From contig JANRIG010000039.1 in NCBI GenBank assembly GCA_033765235.1, forward strand, positions 1-64,000: a DNA stretch of 64,000 nucleotides. Direction: 5' to 3'. Position 1 is the stretch's first letter, and each line of letters begins with the position of its first letter. A program made the translations under genes and the position numbers. The notes below the pieces were generated by a model. It was not told the DNA's origin, searched no databases, and was given only the letters and a program-made list of their open reading frames with translations. Source of the stretch: JANRIG01 sp033765235 (GTDB lineage: Bacteria; Bacteroidota; Bacteroidia; Cytophagales; UBA9547). Shown piece after piece: positions 26,562-36,478 of the stretch.

Positions 26562-29060
26562 TTAAAGCCTTATATCGCATTTAGGCAATGATTTTTTTAT
26601 CCTCATTTTTTCGACCTCGCTCAACTTGTTGTTTAGTGCTATAAGTGTTTTGAGTTTTTTTAGTTTAGATAAATTTTGTGGAAATTGGGTAAGCTTATTA
26701 TCACTTATTATCAATATCTCCAATGATTTTAGGTTTTCAAATGTTTCAGGCAAAGCTTCTATTTGGTTGCCTATAATTATCAACTCCTTTAAGTTCACTA
26801 GTTTTGATATTTCATCAGGCAAAGTCTTTAGTTTGTTGTTTGATAAATTGATATGATTAATACCTGTAATAGAGACACATGGCATTGGAAATTGTGTAAA
26901 TTTATTGTCAGACAAGTCTATAAAAGTGAGCCCCTTCATGTTTCCTATACTTTGAGGCAAAAACGCTAATTTATTTTTTTGCAAACATAGTGTTTTAAGA
27001 TTTTGCATTTGTCCTATATTTTCAGGCAATGCGGCTATTTGATTGCTGTGCAAATGTGCCACTTTTAGTTTGGAGAGTGATGCAAATGTATTAGGTAATT
27101 TGCTGATTTTGTTATTGTTGGCAGTGAATATTTCTAAGTTATTCAATTTATTAATCTCATCGTCTATTGCACATATTTGGTTATTTCGGATAATTAGTTC
27201 CCTGAGCGATACAGCATGGTAAAGCTCATCTGAAAGCGAGGTTACATTGTTTTTCATAATGCTGAATACAGCCATATTTGGAAACTTGCTTATGCCTGTG
27301 GGCACAGCATCCAGTTTTTTTTCTCTCAGGTTCAATATTTTTACTTTGGCAGGATTGGCAAATGCCCGGTCGTAAAATGTGAACGTGGAGTCTTTGTCAG
27401 ATTGCGAACCCGATACTGTCATGGTACTTTGGGGTAATGTTGCATTAGCAGTTAATACAGTATTAATGTTCATCGACGAGCCGTCTGCTGTAAGTGTATT
27501 GCCTCCTATAATTGTAATGATTGGGGCTGCTGCTTGTACTATTCCATCAAGATTAGATTTGCGAGCCACTACCAAAGTGTAGCTTTTATTAAATACTACA
27601 CTTGTACCCTTAATATCTTGTTGGGCTATGGTATTCAATGCAGACGGGTGTTGTATAGAGATAAACATATATTTGTAATCTGGCGTGAAAGTCATGCCCG
27701 TAGGTTCTGAACCTTTGGGAGTTTTCATAAACAGTTCTACTTTTGGAGCAGCCTGAGTGTGTTCATATTTGGCCATCCATACATGGTCGCGTTTACCATC
27801 TTGCAACACATACAGATTGCCCTTGTCGTCAAAGGTAAGGTTGTCGTTGCCGATACCCCAATCTTCATACGCTACTCCATTGCCATAGTTAATTTTATAT
27901 TGTTTGCCACCAAGGAATGTTTCAAAATCAGATACTGTGCTGCCATTGTCAGCAAAGCGGTACACACGTGCATTGCCTTTGGCGGTGAAATATATTTTAC
28001 CATCGCGAGGGCTTATTTCTACATCTTCTACCCCATTGAATAGTGTAGCACCCAATCCTTTGGCTGAGACTTTGGCATTGTTTCTGTCTGCAGCAGTAGA
28101 GTTGGGCACCATGATCCATATACCTACTGAAGTAGTAGGCTCGTTAGCAACTATACCAGAGTTGAGCTTAAGTGCATATAAGGTACCTGAGTAGAAATTG
28201 GTTTTGCTGTTTGCCACAAATTTATATATGCTGCCATCTACCTCATCTTCACCATAATATGCGGTAAGGCTGTCTTGCTTCAGTGCTACATTTTCATGGC
28301 TCATTCTACCCATTGCCCATAGTTTTTCTTCTTTATTGTTGCCGTATTCTTTCACTTTTTTTGTACGAGGGTCTATTTCTACGATCCATCCTACATCTTG
28401 ATAGTTGTCCGAATTGGCATCGCCGGAGGCAGTAGTTTCTTCGCAAGTCATGACAGTGCCCCAAGGAGTGACACCACCCGAGCAGTTGCGCTCTGTTTTC
28501 ACAACATTGCTAAAGTTCACAGCCTTGGAGGTGTCTATTATCCAAGTTTCATTGGCTTCATTCAGGTGAATATTTAGTATGGATACTCCACCCGGGTTGG
28601 TCTCATGATTCACAGACAGATATCCTTTTTTGCTACTTGTCATGCTATAGGGTACAAACCCTGTAAAGTCAAAACTACCTCCAGCAGTACCACCACCTGT
28701 ATAGGTATCACCTTCTTTGAATAATACTTGAAAGTCGTGCGAGGATGGGATATACAGATTTTGATCTTTTTCGCCAGGCAATACTGACGTAAAGCAAGAT
28801 ATGTGAGCTGTATCACATTCGCATGCTGCATCTACTGCTCTAGTAAGGTCTGTAGAGTAATATGCTTCTAAATCAACCCTTAAATATGAGGTATTGGCCG
28901 TAGATTGGTCTATGGATTTGGTTTGTATAGGCATTGTGTGTAAGGCAGACAAATAGTAGTATGCTTGGCTCGTACTGAGATTGGTAGTAATGCTTTGGCC
29001 ATATATTGAGTTTAAGATTGATATATATATAAATAATGAGATAAATGGTATTATTTTCAT
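26562..29060 (-). CDS. PhoX-like (DUF839) protein fused to leucine-rich repeats
   Basis: 832 residues from the ATG at 29060, chosen because it begins a signal peptide (MKIIPFISLF to IYGQ); an earlier in-frame start adds 12 odd residues. Residues about 90-500 resemble PhoX alkaline phosphatases: SVNHETNPGG, CSGGVTPWGTVMTCEET, MGRMSHENVAL, GEDEVDGSIYKF and NLTFDDKGNLYVLQDG, which are the Fe/Ca-binding beta-propeller signatures. Residues about 575-830 are roughly ten 23-residue leucine-rich repeats (LxxLxLxxNxLxxLPxxI). No T9SS C-terminal domain. The phosphatase ligands appear mostly present, but activity is unproven. An LRR tail on PhoX is an unusual pairing and could mediate protein or surface binding. 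Confidence 0.82.
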   Translation of the reverse strand: MKIIPFISLFIYISILNSIYGQSITTNLSTSQAYYYLSALHTMPIQTKSIDQSTANTSYLRVDLEAYYSTDLTRAVDAACECDTAHISCFTSVLPGEKDQNLYIPSSHDFQVLFKEGDTYTGGGTAGGSFDFTGFVPYSMTSSKKGYLSVNHETNPGGVSILNIHLNEANETWIIDTSKAVNFSNVVKTERNCSGGVTPWGTVMTCEETTASGDANSDNYQDVGWIVEIDPRTKKVKEYGNNKEEKLWAMGRMSHENVALKQDSLTAYYGEDEVDGSIYKFVANSKTNFYSGTLYALKLNSGIVANEPTTSVGIWIMVPNSTAADRNNAKVSAKGLGATLFNGVEDVEISPRDGKIYFTAKGNARVYRFADNGSTVSDFETFLGGKQYKINYGNGVAYEDWGIGNDNLTFDDKGNLYVLQDGKRDHVWMAKYEHTQAAPKVELFMKTPKGSEPTGMTFTPDYKYMFISIQHPSALNTIAQQDIKGTSVVFNKSYTLVVARKSNLDGIVQAAAPIITIIGGNTLTADGSSMNINTVLTANATLPQSTMTVSGSQSDKDSTFTFYDRAFANPAKVKILNLREKKLDAVPTGISKFPNMAVFSIMKNNVTSLSDELYHAVSLRELIIRNNQICAIDDEINKLNNLEIFTANNNKISKLPNTFASLSKLKVAHLHSNQIAALPENIGQMQNLKTLCLQKNKLAFLPQSIGNMKGLTFIDLSDNKFTQFPMPCVSITGINHINLSNNKLKTLPDEISKLVNLKELIIIGNQIEALPETFENLKSLEILIISDNKLTQFPQNLSKLKKLKTLIALNNKLSEVEKMRIKKSLPKCDIRL

Positions 29061-29182
29061 GAATTGATAACAGCAAATTTGTGGGGATATATACAAGAAG
29101 ATAGTATTTTAAGAAATAATAATATTAGTTCAATAATTCATCATTGTCAAACAGCCTCAAGTAAGTTTATAATCAATTATAA

Positions 29183-29217
29183 AAAAACCCATTTATAATC
29201 ATTATTATAGGTTTTTT
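29183..29217. terminator. Symmetric AT-rich terminator upstream of tRNA-Gln
   Basis: AAAAAACC (29182-29189) and GGTTTTTT (29210-29217) enclose an inner stem TATAAT/ATTATA with a 4-nt loop. Each strand therefore ends in a T-run. Its likely client is minus-strand transcription running through from the glycoside hydrolase gene at 29390 toward the PhoX-LRR gene. The remainder of the 29061-29277 spacer shows no gene. Confidence 0.4.
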
Positions 29218-29227
29218 GATATTTTTG

Positions 29228-29259
29228 TTTGAATTGATAATTGTTACCTATTATATTTG
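29228..29259 (+). promoter_or_regulatory. Bacteroidota-type promoter for tRNA-Gln
   Basis: TTTG at 29228-29231 and TATATTTG at 29252-29259, 20 bp apart, match the phylum's -33 TTTG and -7 TAnnTTTG consensus. The expected start lies a few bases downstream, about 10 bp before the tRNA 5' end at 29278. Confidence 0.6.
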
Positions 29260-29277
29260 CATTTCCAAAAGCAATAC

Positions 29278-29350
29278 TGACCGATGGTGTAACTGGCAAC
29301 ACGTCTGGTTTTGGTCCAGAAGAGTCGAGGTTCGAGCCCTTGTCGGTCAA
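29278..29350 (+). tRNA. tRNA-Gln (UUG anticodon)
   Basis: Complete cloverleaf: acceptor TGACCGA (29278-29284) pairs with TCGGTCA (29343-29349); D stem GTGT/ACAC; anticodon stem TCTGG/CCAGA with loop TTTTGGT, anticodon TTG; T stem CGAGG/CCTTG with loop TTCGAGC. Discriminator A at 29350; CCA is not encoded. A T-run follows immediately. Only tRNA found in the window. Confidence 0.97.
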
Positions 29351-29389
29351 CTTTTTTTAGAAAGTTAATCATTGCGTATTATACCCTAT

Positions 29390-31762
29390 TTATTTTACTA
29401 CAATATTATATTGTCCTTCTCGTAAGGTTATAAATATATTCTTATTATTCTCAGCCAAATAGTGCATAGGACCTGTAGGTTTGCCGGGGTTGGAGGGGTA
29501 TTTTTCAGGGTATTGTTTTAATTCTTTGCCATCAGCCCATATAAGTTTGCTGTTGAGCTCTATGGCTCTTATTTTTTTATATTCTTTGGGTATATATAGG
29601 TTGCATATTGTGCCTGAGGGCGATGAGATTTTGTAGTTGTAAATGCTGTCTTTTTTACTGAAATCAAATTCTATATTACCTTTCACTGTGCTTACAGTGG
29701 CTGCTATGTGGTTGTATATGTTTACCTTAGGATTTATTTTATATAATACAAATCCCGGCTCTTGTGTCTCAATTCCTGCTATATATTTGGATAGCAAGGT
29801 GAGCGGACCTCCACTCCAAGCATGGTTATTGGTAGATTGGTTATCGGTATTCCATCCTTCCCACAAGGTAGAGTATTTGGCATCTATCATAGGTTTATAC
29901 CTTTTTTTCATACGACTGAGTGCCAGTGAGTCACTACCCATATAGAAAAGTGCTTCTAATACATATTTTTCCATGTATGGGCTGGCATTGTAACATTGAG
30001 CAAATACATTTTTGAGCATGCCATAGTTAGTAGCAGGTGCGAGATCTGCGAGCACAGCCAGTGCATTGCCTCTGTCATCTGTAATACCCTTATAGTCAGG
30101 TGAGCGATATTCTTTACCATTCCAAAAATTGTTGTTGAATGTTTGTTCAATTCTGCGTATTCGTGTGTCAAATACACCCATTGTCTTTATATCGCCATGA
30201 TATGACATGAGTTTTGCTGTACCTTTGAGTGCCAAGTAGTACCATGCGGTTTCCAAAAGAGGCATATCTATGTTTTGTCCCCAATCTCCCCAGTCCCAAC
30301 CTCCGCCGCGGTGTATGACTACTCCGTTGGTATCGAGTTGCCATAGGTTGAGGTAAGCTATGTGAGATGGAATGATATTGTCAAATATTTTTTTGTCTGC
30401 GGTGTGCATCCAATAACTCAAGTATCCCCATTTTGTGAGGCCTGAAAGCATTTGCAAGGGTAGCTCTTGGCTCCAGTTGCCTGCCGGTACGGGAGCAAAA
30501 AATGTGTAGTCAGGTCTTTGCCAGCCTTGCATTTCCATAATACCTTTTCTGAACAGCCAATGAGAATTTTTGTCGAGTGCGTAGTAGGATTGCTCTTGCT
30601 CCACTATGGCATCGCCCCACCACTGAGCCCGCTCACGGTCCGGGCAGTCAAAGTAGCTGTCGCGCATGTTTACATAGAGTGTGCGTTGTGCTTTTTTCCA
30701 AAGTGTATTCATATCATTATCGTCGCAAGCAAAGCTGCCTGATAGTGAGGTGTTATATCCTGTTTCTCTGTATTTCAGGTCTAATATTTTTACTTTTTTG
30801 GGAATCACATATTTTACTTCGTGCCCATTCATCCACCCGTAAGATTCATATTCCTGTATTCCATTTTTGGTAATATATTCTGCTCTCACAGTTGCATATT
30901 CAGGGTTGCCACCTACATAGTAGTTGTCTGTCAATATATGTATTTTTTTATTTTTCTTGGCTTTGATTTTGAGATATGGGGTCACTTGTGCATTGTAGGG
31001 CAGTTGTAAAGTGATAGTATCTCCTACCCTGTATTTGTTGTAATTTACTTTTTTAGTCAGTGGCACTTGCGGATAGTTTTTTAAGCCATAGTTTATCCAA
31101 TATGGTATAGGTCTTGGCTCAAGATTGCCCCAAGGTGCTATGGGAGGAGTGCCGAATGTTTTTGCCTTGCTAAGCAGGCTATGGCCTGATATATACCATT
31201 CGCCTATATTTTGGGTGGCATCGTAGGCTACATTGTGCTCAGGAAGCCTAAAATTTGGGTTGGGAGCTGAGGTGGTGTAGTATGCAGGGTGTATGGCTAC
31301 TTTCCATGTGGAGTCAGAGTATAGATTGAGAGAGTCGCAGTGGAATATAAGCCCGTGTTTGCCACTGTTTTTGTGCGAAAATCCATCTTTGCCCAAATGC
31401 CATACCAAAACCGCTATCGTATTTTTACCCGTCTTTATATATGGAGTAAGTGTTAAGAAATCAAAATATGTATCATAAGGAGTAGGACCTCTTTTGAGCC
31501 CACCTTCAAATATTACCATTTGACCATTGACCCACAGCCAATATTTGGTGTCTACAGCTATGTTGGCTAATATTGTCAAGGGTTTTTTTTCCATATTAAA
31601 TTCTTTATAATAGGTGAGCCACAGGTTTGAAAATTTACCTGTGTCTGGCAAGCCAATCCATTGACCTTTCCAATCAAAAGTATATTTTTTTTGTGAAAAT
31701 GATGTATTGGTTAAGATAAGAATTAATGATATGAATAATAATATTTTCTTTGAAAAATCCAT
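29390..31762 (-). CDS. Alpha-L-rhamnosidase family glycoside hydrolase (GH78-like)
   Basis: 790 residues with a signal peptide (about 1-23). N-terminal beta-sandwich carbohydrate-binding-like region (WIGLPDTGKFSNLWLTYYKEF, then VDTKYWLWVNGQ), then a six-hairpin (alpha/alpha)6 barrel. The GH78 motif DCPDRERAQWWGDA (about 380) holds the conserved acidic residues, and a second Glu sits in LWEGWNTD with NNHAWSGGPL following. Predicted to remove terminal rhamnose or a similar sugar from plant or algal glycan in the periplasm or outside. Together with the related gene at 32640 and the sulfatase at 57809 it suggests use of sulfated, rhamnose-containing polysaccharide, but no SusC/SusD pair is present. 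Confidence 0.85.
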   Translation of the reverse strand: MDFSKKILLFISLILILTNTSFSQKKYTFDWKGQWIGLPDTGKFSNLWLTYYKEFNMEKKPLTILANIAVDTKYWLWVNGQMVIFEGGLKRGPTPYDTYFDFLTLTPYIKTGKNTIAVLVWHLGKDGFSHKNSGKHGLIFHCDSLNLYSDSTWKVAIHPAYYTTSAPNPNFRLPEHNVAYDATQNIGEWYISGHSLLSKAKTFGTPPIAPWGNLEPRPIPYWINYGLKNYPQVPLTKKVNYNKYRVGDTITLQLPYNAQVTPYLKIKAKKNKKIHILTDNYYVGGNPEYATVRAEYITKNGIQEYESYGWMNGHEVKYVIPKKVKILDLKYRETGYNTSLSGSFACDDNDMNTLWKKAQRTLYVNMRDSYFDCPDRERAQWWGDAIVEQEQSYYALDKNSHWLFRKGIMEMQGWQRPDYTFFAPVPAGNWSQELPLQMLSGLTKWGYLSYWMHTADKKIFDNIIPSHIAYLNLWQLDTNGVVIHRGGGWDWGDWGQNIDMPLLETAWYYLALKGTAKLMSYHGDIKTMGVFDTRIRRIEQTFNNNFWNGKEYRSPDYKGITDDRGNALAVLADLAPATNYGMLKNVFAQCYNASPYMEKYVLEALFYMGSDSLALSRMKKRYKPMIDAKYSTLWEGWNTDNQSTNNHAWSGGPLTLLSKYIAGIETQEPGFVLYKINPKVNIYNHIAATVSTVKGNIEFDFSKKDSIYNYKISSPSGTICNLYIPKEYKKIRAIELNSKLIWADGKELKQYPEKYPSNPGKPTGPMHYLAENNKNIFITLREGQYNIVVK

Positions 31763-31901
31763 GATAAATAAATATTTTTGTAAATATAAAACAACACATC
31801 TTGGGTGATAAAATTGTACAAATCTAAAGGATAATTTTCAGGTTAATACTAATAATAGCGTATTATTGAAGTAATAATGATATATTCAATATTAATGTAA
31901 A

Positions 31902-32513
31902 CTATTTTAACTTGTCCTTAAATACTTTTTTGAATTTGTCTATCTTAGGTTTTATCACATATACACAATATGGCTGGCTGCCATTATCATTGTAGTAGTT
32001 TTGATGATAGTCTTCGGCTTTGTAAAAATCTTTATACATACTTATCTCTGTCACTATAGGCTTGTCCCATGCACCCGATGCATCGAGTTCTTTTTTATAC
32101 TTTAGTGCCAAATTTTTTTGCGCATCATTATGATAATATATTACGGAGCGATATTGGGTGCCTTCATCATTGCCTTGCCTGTTGAGTGTAGTAGGGTCGT
32201 GCGTTTTCCAAAATATTTCCAATAGTTGCTCATAACTAATAATTTTTGGGTCATATGTGATTTGTATCACCTCCGCATGGCCGGTAGTGCCTGAGCATAC
32301 TTCTTTATAGGTAGGATTGGGCTTTGCACCTCCACTATATCCCGATTCGGCCTTTATCACCCCTCTAACATCTTGAAACACAGCTTCTGTGCACCAAAAG
32401 CACCCTGAGCCAAAAGTGGCAAGTTCATATTTTTCCATATTTTTATTATTTGACTGACATACAAGTGCTTGAGTATATATGCAAGCGCATAAAGCAATGA
32501 TATATTTTTTCAT
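31902..32513 (-). CDS. msrA: Exported peptide-methionine (S)-S-oxide reductase
   Basis: Repairs S-methionine sulfoxide in proteins. 203 residues: an N-terminal hydrophobic stretch (about 1-20) suggests export, then the MsrA core with catalytic Cys38 in GSGCFWCTE, GYSGGAKPNPTYKEVCSG, and HDPTTLNRQGNDEGTQYRS. Lies between two GH78-like genes, divergent from the larger one, with 126 bp between starts. Its place may reflect oxidative damage to envelope proteins rather than a link to glycan breakdown. Confidence 0.93.
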   Translation of the reverse strand: MKKYIIALCACIYTQALVCQSNNKNMEKYELATFGSGCFWCTEAVFQDVRGVIKAESGYSGGAKPNPTYKEVCSGTTGHAEVIQITYDPKIISYEQLLEIFWKTHDPTTLNRQGNDEGTQYRSVIYYHNDAQKNLALKYKKELDASGAWDKPIVTEISMYKDFYKAEDYHQNYYNDNGSQPYCVYVIKPKIDKFKKVFKDKLK

Positions 32514-32639
32514 AATTTATTAATAAATACAATATTAGCTAATAAAAACGATATTTTTTGTCATCATTATTACAATTAGTCATGTATTATTGTATTTTGT
32601 ATTGATATTTGTATTCTATTTTAATAATATTATTAAAGA

Positions 32640-35549
32640 ATGAAGAGAAGAAAATTTATCCAAAATACAAGCACAGCATTAATAGGTAGTTATTCATTAG
32701 TCACATACAGTGAAGCACTGCATAAATATACTTATGAAAATATGCCTATTGATAATGAAAAATCTATAAAGCCGTTCAATGCTAAATTTATTTGGCATAA
32801 TGATGAAGATAAAAAACGCAACATCTATGCAGATTTCAGAAAATCATTCAAATTAAATACTATACCCAAACAAAATATATTCAACATATTTGCCGATACC
32901 AGCTACCAACTGTTTGTGAATGGAAATTTTATATCGCAAGGTCCGATAAGATTTTACCCACAATACCCTGTATATGATAAGTATGACTTGACCAAGTATT
33001 TGCAAACAGGCGAAAATGTGATAGCCGTAAAAGTGAATTATTTTGGAATGAAAACCTACAAATCAGTGCTCAACCAAGCAGGTATGATATGCTGGGGAGC
33101 GGTGGGAAATATAAATTTGGAATCCAATGACAAAAATTGGAAAGTAATATCTGCGGGCGAACATGGCAGATATGTTCAAAAATATAGCTTTGCCCTCAAT
33201 GCAGCTGAGCTGTATGAACAGTCTAAAGAACAAAAAGGCTGGAAAAATATCAATTTTGACGACAGCAATTGGGCTAATGCTACTATTTTAAAAAATCAAA
33301 ATACTTGGGGTAACTTTACAGAAAGACCAATACCTTTCATGTCAGGGGCTAATATTGAGTTGGATACCGAAGTACGCATGCTGCCTTTGCTGAAGACCCT
33401 AAACATGTATTCATTTAGTGTACCTATACCCTTGCTATTTGAAGATAATTCACCTTATTCTAGAAAAACCTACATTCCTTTCAAAACTTATGTATATTCT
33501 GAAAAAAAACAAGACATAGTAGTCACTACCTTTTGGGGAGAGTTTTGGCTAAATGGTGAGGTGCTCAAAACCTCCAAAGATTTTTTCAGAGAAGGTCAAA
33601 AACTTACCCAAAAGTGGAAGTTGAATGAAGGTTGGAATTATTTGTTCGGAAAAATAGGTCCATACTCTGATGTACTCAACCACTACTTTGGCATACCTAT
33701 AGAAAGCAATGTATATTTCTCAGCCGACAAAAATAAAGCCTCCGGCAATATATTTCAGGTAGGTACATTATTGCACAAAAATGAATTTGAAACCAAAATG
33801 CTCACACGCTCGCTACCATTTGCTGAGAATGATGCCCTCAGCGATGCAGGAGGTTGGAAATGGGTAACATCCAATGACAAAGCCCAAAGCCCTACCATAG
33901 AGTGCGGCTGGGAAATATTCGGACAAGAGTTTGAGACAGAGACATTTACCAAAATACAAAACAAAAAATACACGCTCTCGGAATACCCTGAAGGGTTTTA
34001 CCTGCTTATTGACTTGGAATACATGCATTTAGCCTACCCGTACATAAGCCTTACAGGAGTAAAAGATACTGTAATAGATATTTGCTACAGCGAAAAATTG
34101 CTGGGCGACAAAACACGACTCCAAATACAATTCAACAATCCGGCCGGCGATAGAATATTATGTAGTGAAGATACCATCACATGGATGCCATCACACCCAA
34201 GAGGCATAAGATATATTGGCATCACTGTGAGGCAACCCAAAAGTGATATTAATATTAATTTCATCAAATTTATTTCTGCAAATTACCCTGTAGTGAAAAC
34301 AGGTACATTCAACAGCTCTGATACATTGCTCAATAATATATGGGCAGCATGTGAGCGCTCTCAGTCTGCCAATATGGAAGACACTTATGTGGACTGCTCC
34401 GGTAGAGAGCGTGGCAACTATCTGCGCGATACAGTGATTCAGTACCATAATACACTCGCATTTTATGGTGTGCATGACCTCTTTAAGCGCTGCCTTGAGC
34501 TATATGCACAATCTCCCGAAGAGAGCACAGGCAAATTTAGAGCGGTAGTGCCAAACTCCGGAGACTATACTATTTCAGATTTTTGCCTTAATGGTGTGGA
34601 AGGCTTCAAAGCATACTATGACCATACGGGAGATATAGATTTTATAAAAAAACATTGGTCTGTCATAAAAAACAACCTTAAATGGTTTTGCAACCTCTCA
34701 GATGAGAGAGAAGATAAGCTGCTTGATGCAGAGTGGGATACTCACAAAGGTATAAACGCACATTATGGTGGCTTTCATGGCGACTTGGGAGTACCTCGCA
34801 ATTATATGTCCATCAATGGTATACATACTGCATTCACTATTACCTATATTATTGCCTTGCAATGTGCCGAAGGTTTAGCCAAAGCATTGGGCAATAGTGC
34901 CGATGTATTAGAATATAGACAAAGAATAGATTTTTTGTCAAAATCTGTGAATGACAAAATGTGGAACCCTACATTGGGTATATATGCTGATAATATCACC
35001 AAAGATACCCATAGTATACAAGCCAACATGTTTGCAATACGAGCTGGCATAGCCGATAAACAAAAATTAGACAGCATTCGCGACTATTTCACCAAAAACT
35101 TTACATCCATATTCATAAATGGCTACAATCCCGACGATGGAGTGTACAGCTCTCCGCCATACCTTTTCTATGTATTAGATGGATTGTACAAAGCCGGGCT
35201 TGAAAATATTGCAGAAAAAATAATTAAAGACGGCTGGGGTTGGTGCCTTATGATGGGTATGAAGACTACTCCGGAATATTTTGAACTTTTCAACAGCCTT
35301 TGCCATGCATGGTCTGCACATCCGGGTTATTATTTGTCAAAATATGTATTAGGAGTACAGTTTCCCAAAGCACCCGATCTTAAATATGTAGAAATAAATG
35401 TAAAAACACAAAATGTACAGCAAGCAGAAGGAGCATTCCCGCATCCACAAGGGGGTATTATTAAGGTAAAGTGGCATATGCAAGGGGGCAAAAGAGTATT
35501 TGACTATGTGATAGTGCCACAGGGTGTGGAATACAAAATTATTACCTGA
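32640..35549 (+). CDS. GH78-like glycoside hydrolase, divergent
   Basis: 969 residues. N-terminus MKRRKFIQNTSTALIGS resembles a twin-arginine signal (RRKF), so it may be exported folded through Tat. Beta-sandwich region (FADTSYQLFVNGNFISQGPIRF, later WGEFWLNGEV), then an (alpha/alpha)6 barrel. The GH78 active-site loop is present in altered form, DCSGRERGNYLRD, and a second acidic motif TTPEYFELFNSLCHAWSAHP lies near residue 880. Clearly related to the enzyme at 29390 but not a recent duplicate. Substrate is probably a rhamnoside or a related deoxysugar or uronate linkage. rsmA begins 11 bp downstream. Confidence 0.75.
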   Translation: MKRRKFIQNTSTALIGSYSLVTYSEALHKYTYENMPIDNEKSIKPFNAKFIWHNDEDKKRNIYADFRKSFKLNTIPKQNIFNIFADTSYQLFVNGNFISQGPIRFYPQYPVYDKYDLTKYLQTGENVIAVKVNYFGMKTYKSVLNQAGMICWGAVGNINLESNDKNWKVISAGEHGRYVQKYSFALNAAELYEQSKEQKGWKNINFDDSNWANATILKNQNTWGNFTERPIPFMSGANIELDTEVRMLPLLKTLNMYSFSVPIPLLFEDNSPYSRKTYIPFKTYVYSEKKQDIVVTTFWGEFWLNGEVLKTSKDFFREGQKLTQKWKLNEGWNYLFGKIGPYSDVLNHYFGIPIESNVYFSADKNKASGNIFQVGTLLHKNEFETKMLTRSLPFAENDALSDAGGWKWVTSNDKAQSPTIECGWEIFGQEFETETFTKIQNKKYTLSEYPEGFYLLIDLEYMHLAYPYISLTGVKDTVIDICYSEKLLGDKTRLQIQFNNPAGDRILCSEDTITWMPSHPRGIRYIGITVRQPKSDININFIKFISANYPVVKTGTFNSSDTLLNNIWAACERSQSANMEDTYVDCSGRERGNYLRDTVIQYHNTLAFYGVHDLFKRCLELYAQSPEESTGKFRAVVPNSGDYTISDFCLNGVEGFKAYYDHTGDIDFIKKHWSVIKNNLKWFCNLSDEREDKLLDAEWDTHKGINAHYGGFHGDLGVPRNYMSINGIHTAFTITYIIALQCAEGLAKALGNSADVLEYRQRIDFLSKSVNDKMWNPTLGIYADNITKDTHSIQANMFAIRAGIADKQKLDSIRDYFTKNFTSIFINGYNPDDGVYSSPPYLFYVLDGLYKAGLENIAEKIIKDGWGWCLMMGMKTTPEYFELFNSLCHAWSAHPGYYLSKYVLGVQFPKAPDLKYVEINVKTQNVQQAEGAFPHPQGGIIKVKWHMQGGKRVFDYVIVPQGVEYKIIT

Positions 35550-35560
35550 CAATAATAGAT

Positions 35561-36340
35561 TTGAACTTGAAAGTAACCCCTAAAAAGCACCTCGGGCAGC
35601 ATTTTCTTAAAGACGATACCATAGCCTGTGATATAGTACAAACCCTCACATTTCATCATGACACACATACAGTGCTTGAGATAGGGCCCGGCACAGGGGT
35701 GCTTACCAAACATTTGGTACAAATACCTGATATTGACTATAAGTTGATAGAAATAGACAAAGAATCTATAAAATACCTTGCTATCCGCTACCCTACTTTG
35801 CATGACCAAGGCAGACTAATAGAGGGCGACTTTCTTAATTATGATATACAAATGTTGCCATATCCCTTGTGTATCATTGGTAACTTTCCATATAATATTT
35901 CATCACAAATATTTTTTAAAGTATTAGACCACAAACAGGTAGTGAGCGAAGTAGTATGCATGTTGCAAAAAGAGGTAGCAGAGAGGCTTTGTGCCCCACC
36001 GGGTGGCAGAGACTATGGTATATTGAGCGTATTGCTCCAAGCCTACTATGATATGGAGTATCTTTTCACTGTACATGAGCATGTATTTGACCCGCCTCCC
36101 AAAGTAAAATCAGGAGTGATAAGAGCACGCAGAAACCAAGTGCAAAAACTGACCTGCACAGATGCAGATTTTAAGAAAATTGTGAAACAAGCCTTTAGTA
36201 TGCGTAGAAAAACACTTAGAAATGCACTAAAACCTATATTAACAGACAAAACAGATACTTCTTTGCCGGTATTTGACAAACGTGCCGAACAGCTGAGTGT
36301 ACAAGACTTTGTGGCTCTTACACACATGATTCTAGGGTGA
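35561..36340 (+). CDS. rsmA: 16S rRNA (A1518/A1519-N6)-dimethyltransferase
   Basis: Dimethylates two adenines in helix 45 of 16S rRNA (KsgA). 259 residues. KKHLGQHFLKD opening, SAM site LEIGPGTGVLT, and the NFPYNISS catalytic motif are diagnostic. No ATG lies in frame near the start: TTG at 35561 is used here, and TTG at 35567, giving MKVTPKKHLGQHF as in relatives, is about as likely. It follows the GH78-like gene by 11 bp, so it may be read from that transcript. Confidence 0.95.
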   Translation: MNLKVTPKKHLGQHFLKDDTIACDIVQTLTFHHDTHTVLEIGPGTGVLTKHLVQIPDIDYKLIEIDKESIKYLAIRYPTLHDQGRLIEGDFLNYDIQMLPYPLCIIGNFPYNISSQIFFKVLDHKQVVSEVVCMLQKEVAERLCAPPGGRDYGILSVLLQAYYDMEYLFTVHEHVFDPPPKVKSGVIRARRNQVQKLTCTDADFKKIVKQAFSMRRKTLRNALKPILTDKTDTSLPVFDKRAEQLSVQDFVALTHMILG

Positions 36341-36360
36341 TATTTTTTATGGCTTATTAC

Positions 36361-36378
36361 ATATATATATATATATAT
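36361..36378. repeat. AT dinucleotide repeat
   Basis: About nine tandem AT units in the 138-bp spacer after rsmA. AT-rich and likely a simple slippage tract; no role is suggested. Confidence 0.7.
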
Positions 36379-36450
36379 TTATAAGAGTAATATGTTTTAT
36401 AAATAAAACAAAATATTTAATAAATGTTTTTTTATATAAATAAAATTACA

Positions 36451-36458
36451 TATATTTG
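36451..36458 (+). promoter_or_regulatory. Promoter -7 box for the AAA ATPase gene
   Basis: TATATTTG matches TAnnTTTG and lies 20 bp before the ATG at 36479; no -33 TTTG is visible. Its place implies a very short leader and supports the ATG at 36479 over the TTG at 36464. Confidence 0.4.
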
Positions 36459-36478
36459 TATCGTTGATAATACAAAAT

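Noticed and set aside
29643..31478. Several 60-100 codon frames on the plus strand opposite the GH78-like gene
   Set aside because: They are antisense to a clear enzyme gene, lack homology, and have no promoter or spacing support; the same applies to similar shadow frames elsewhere.
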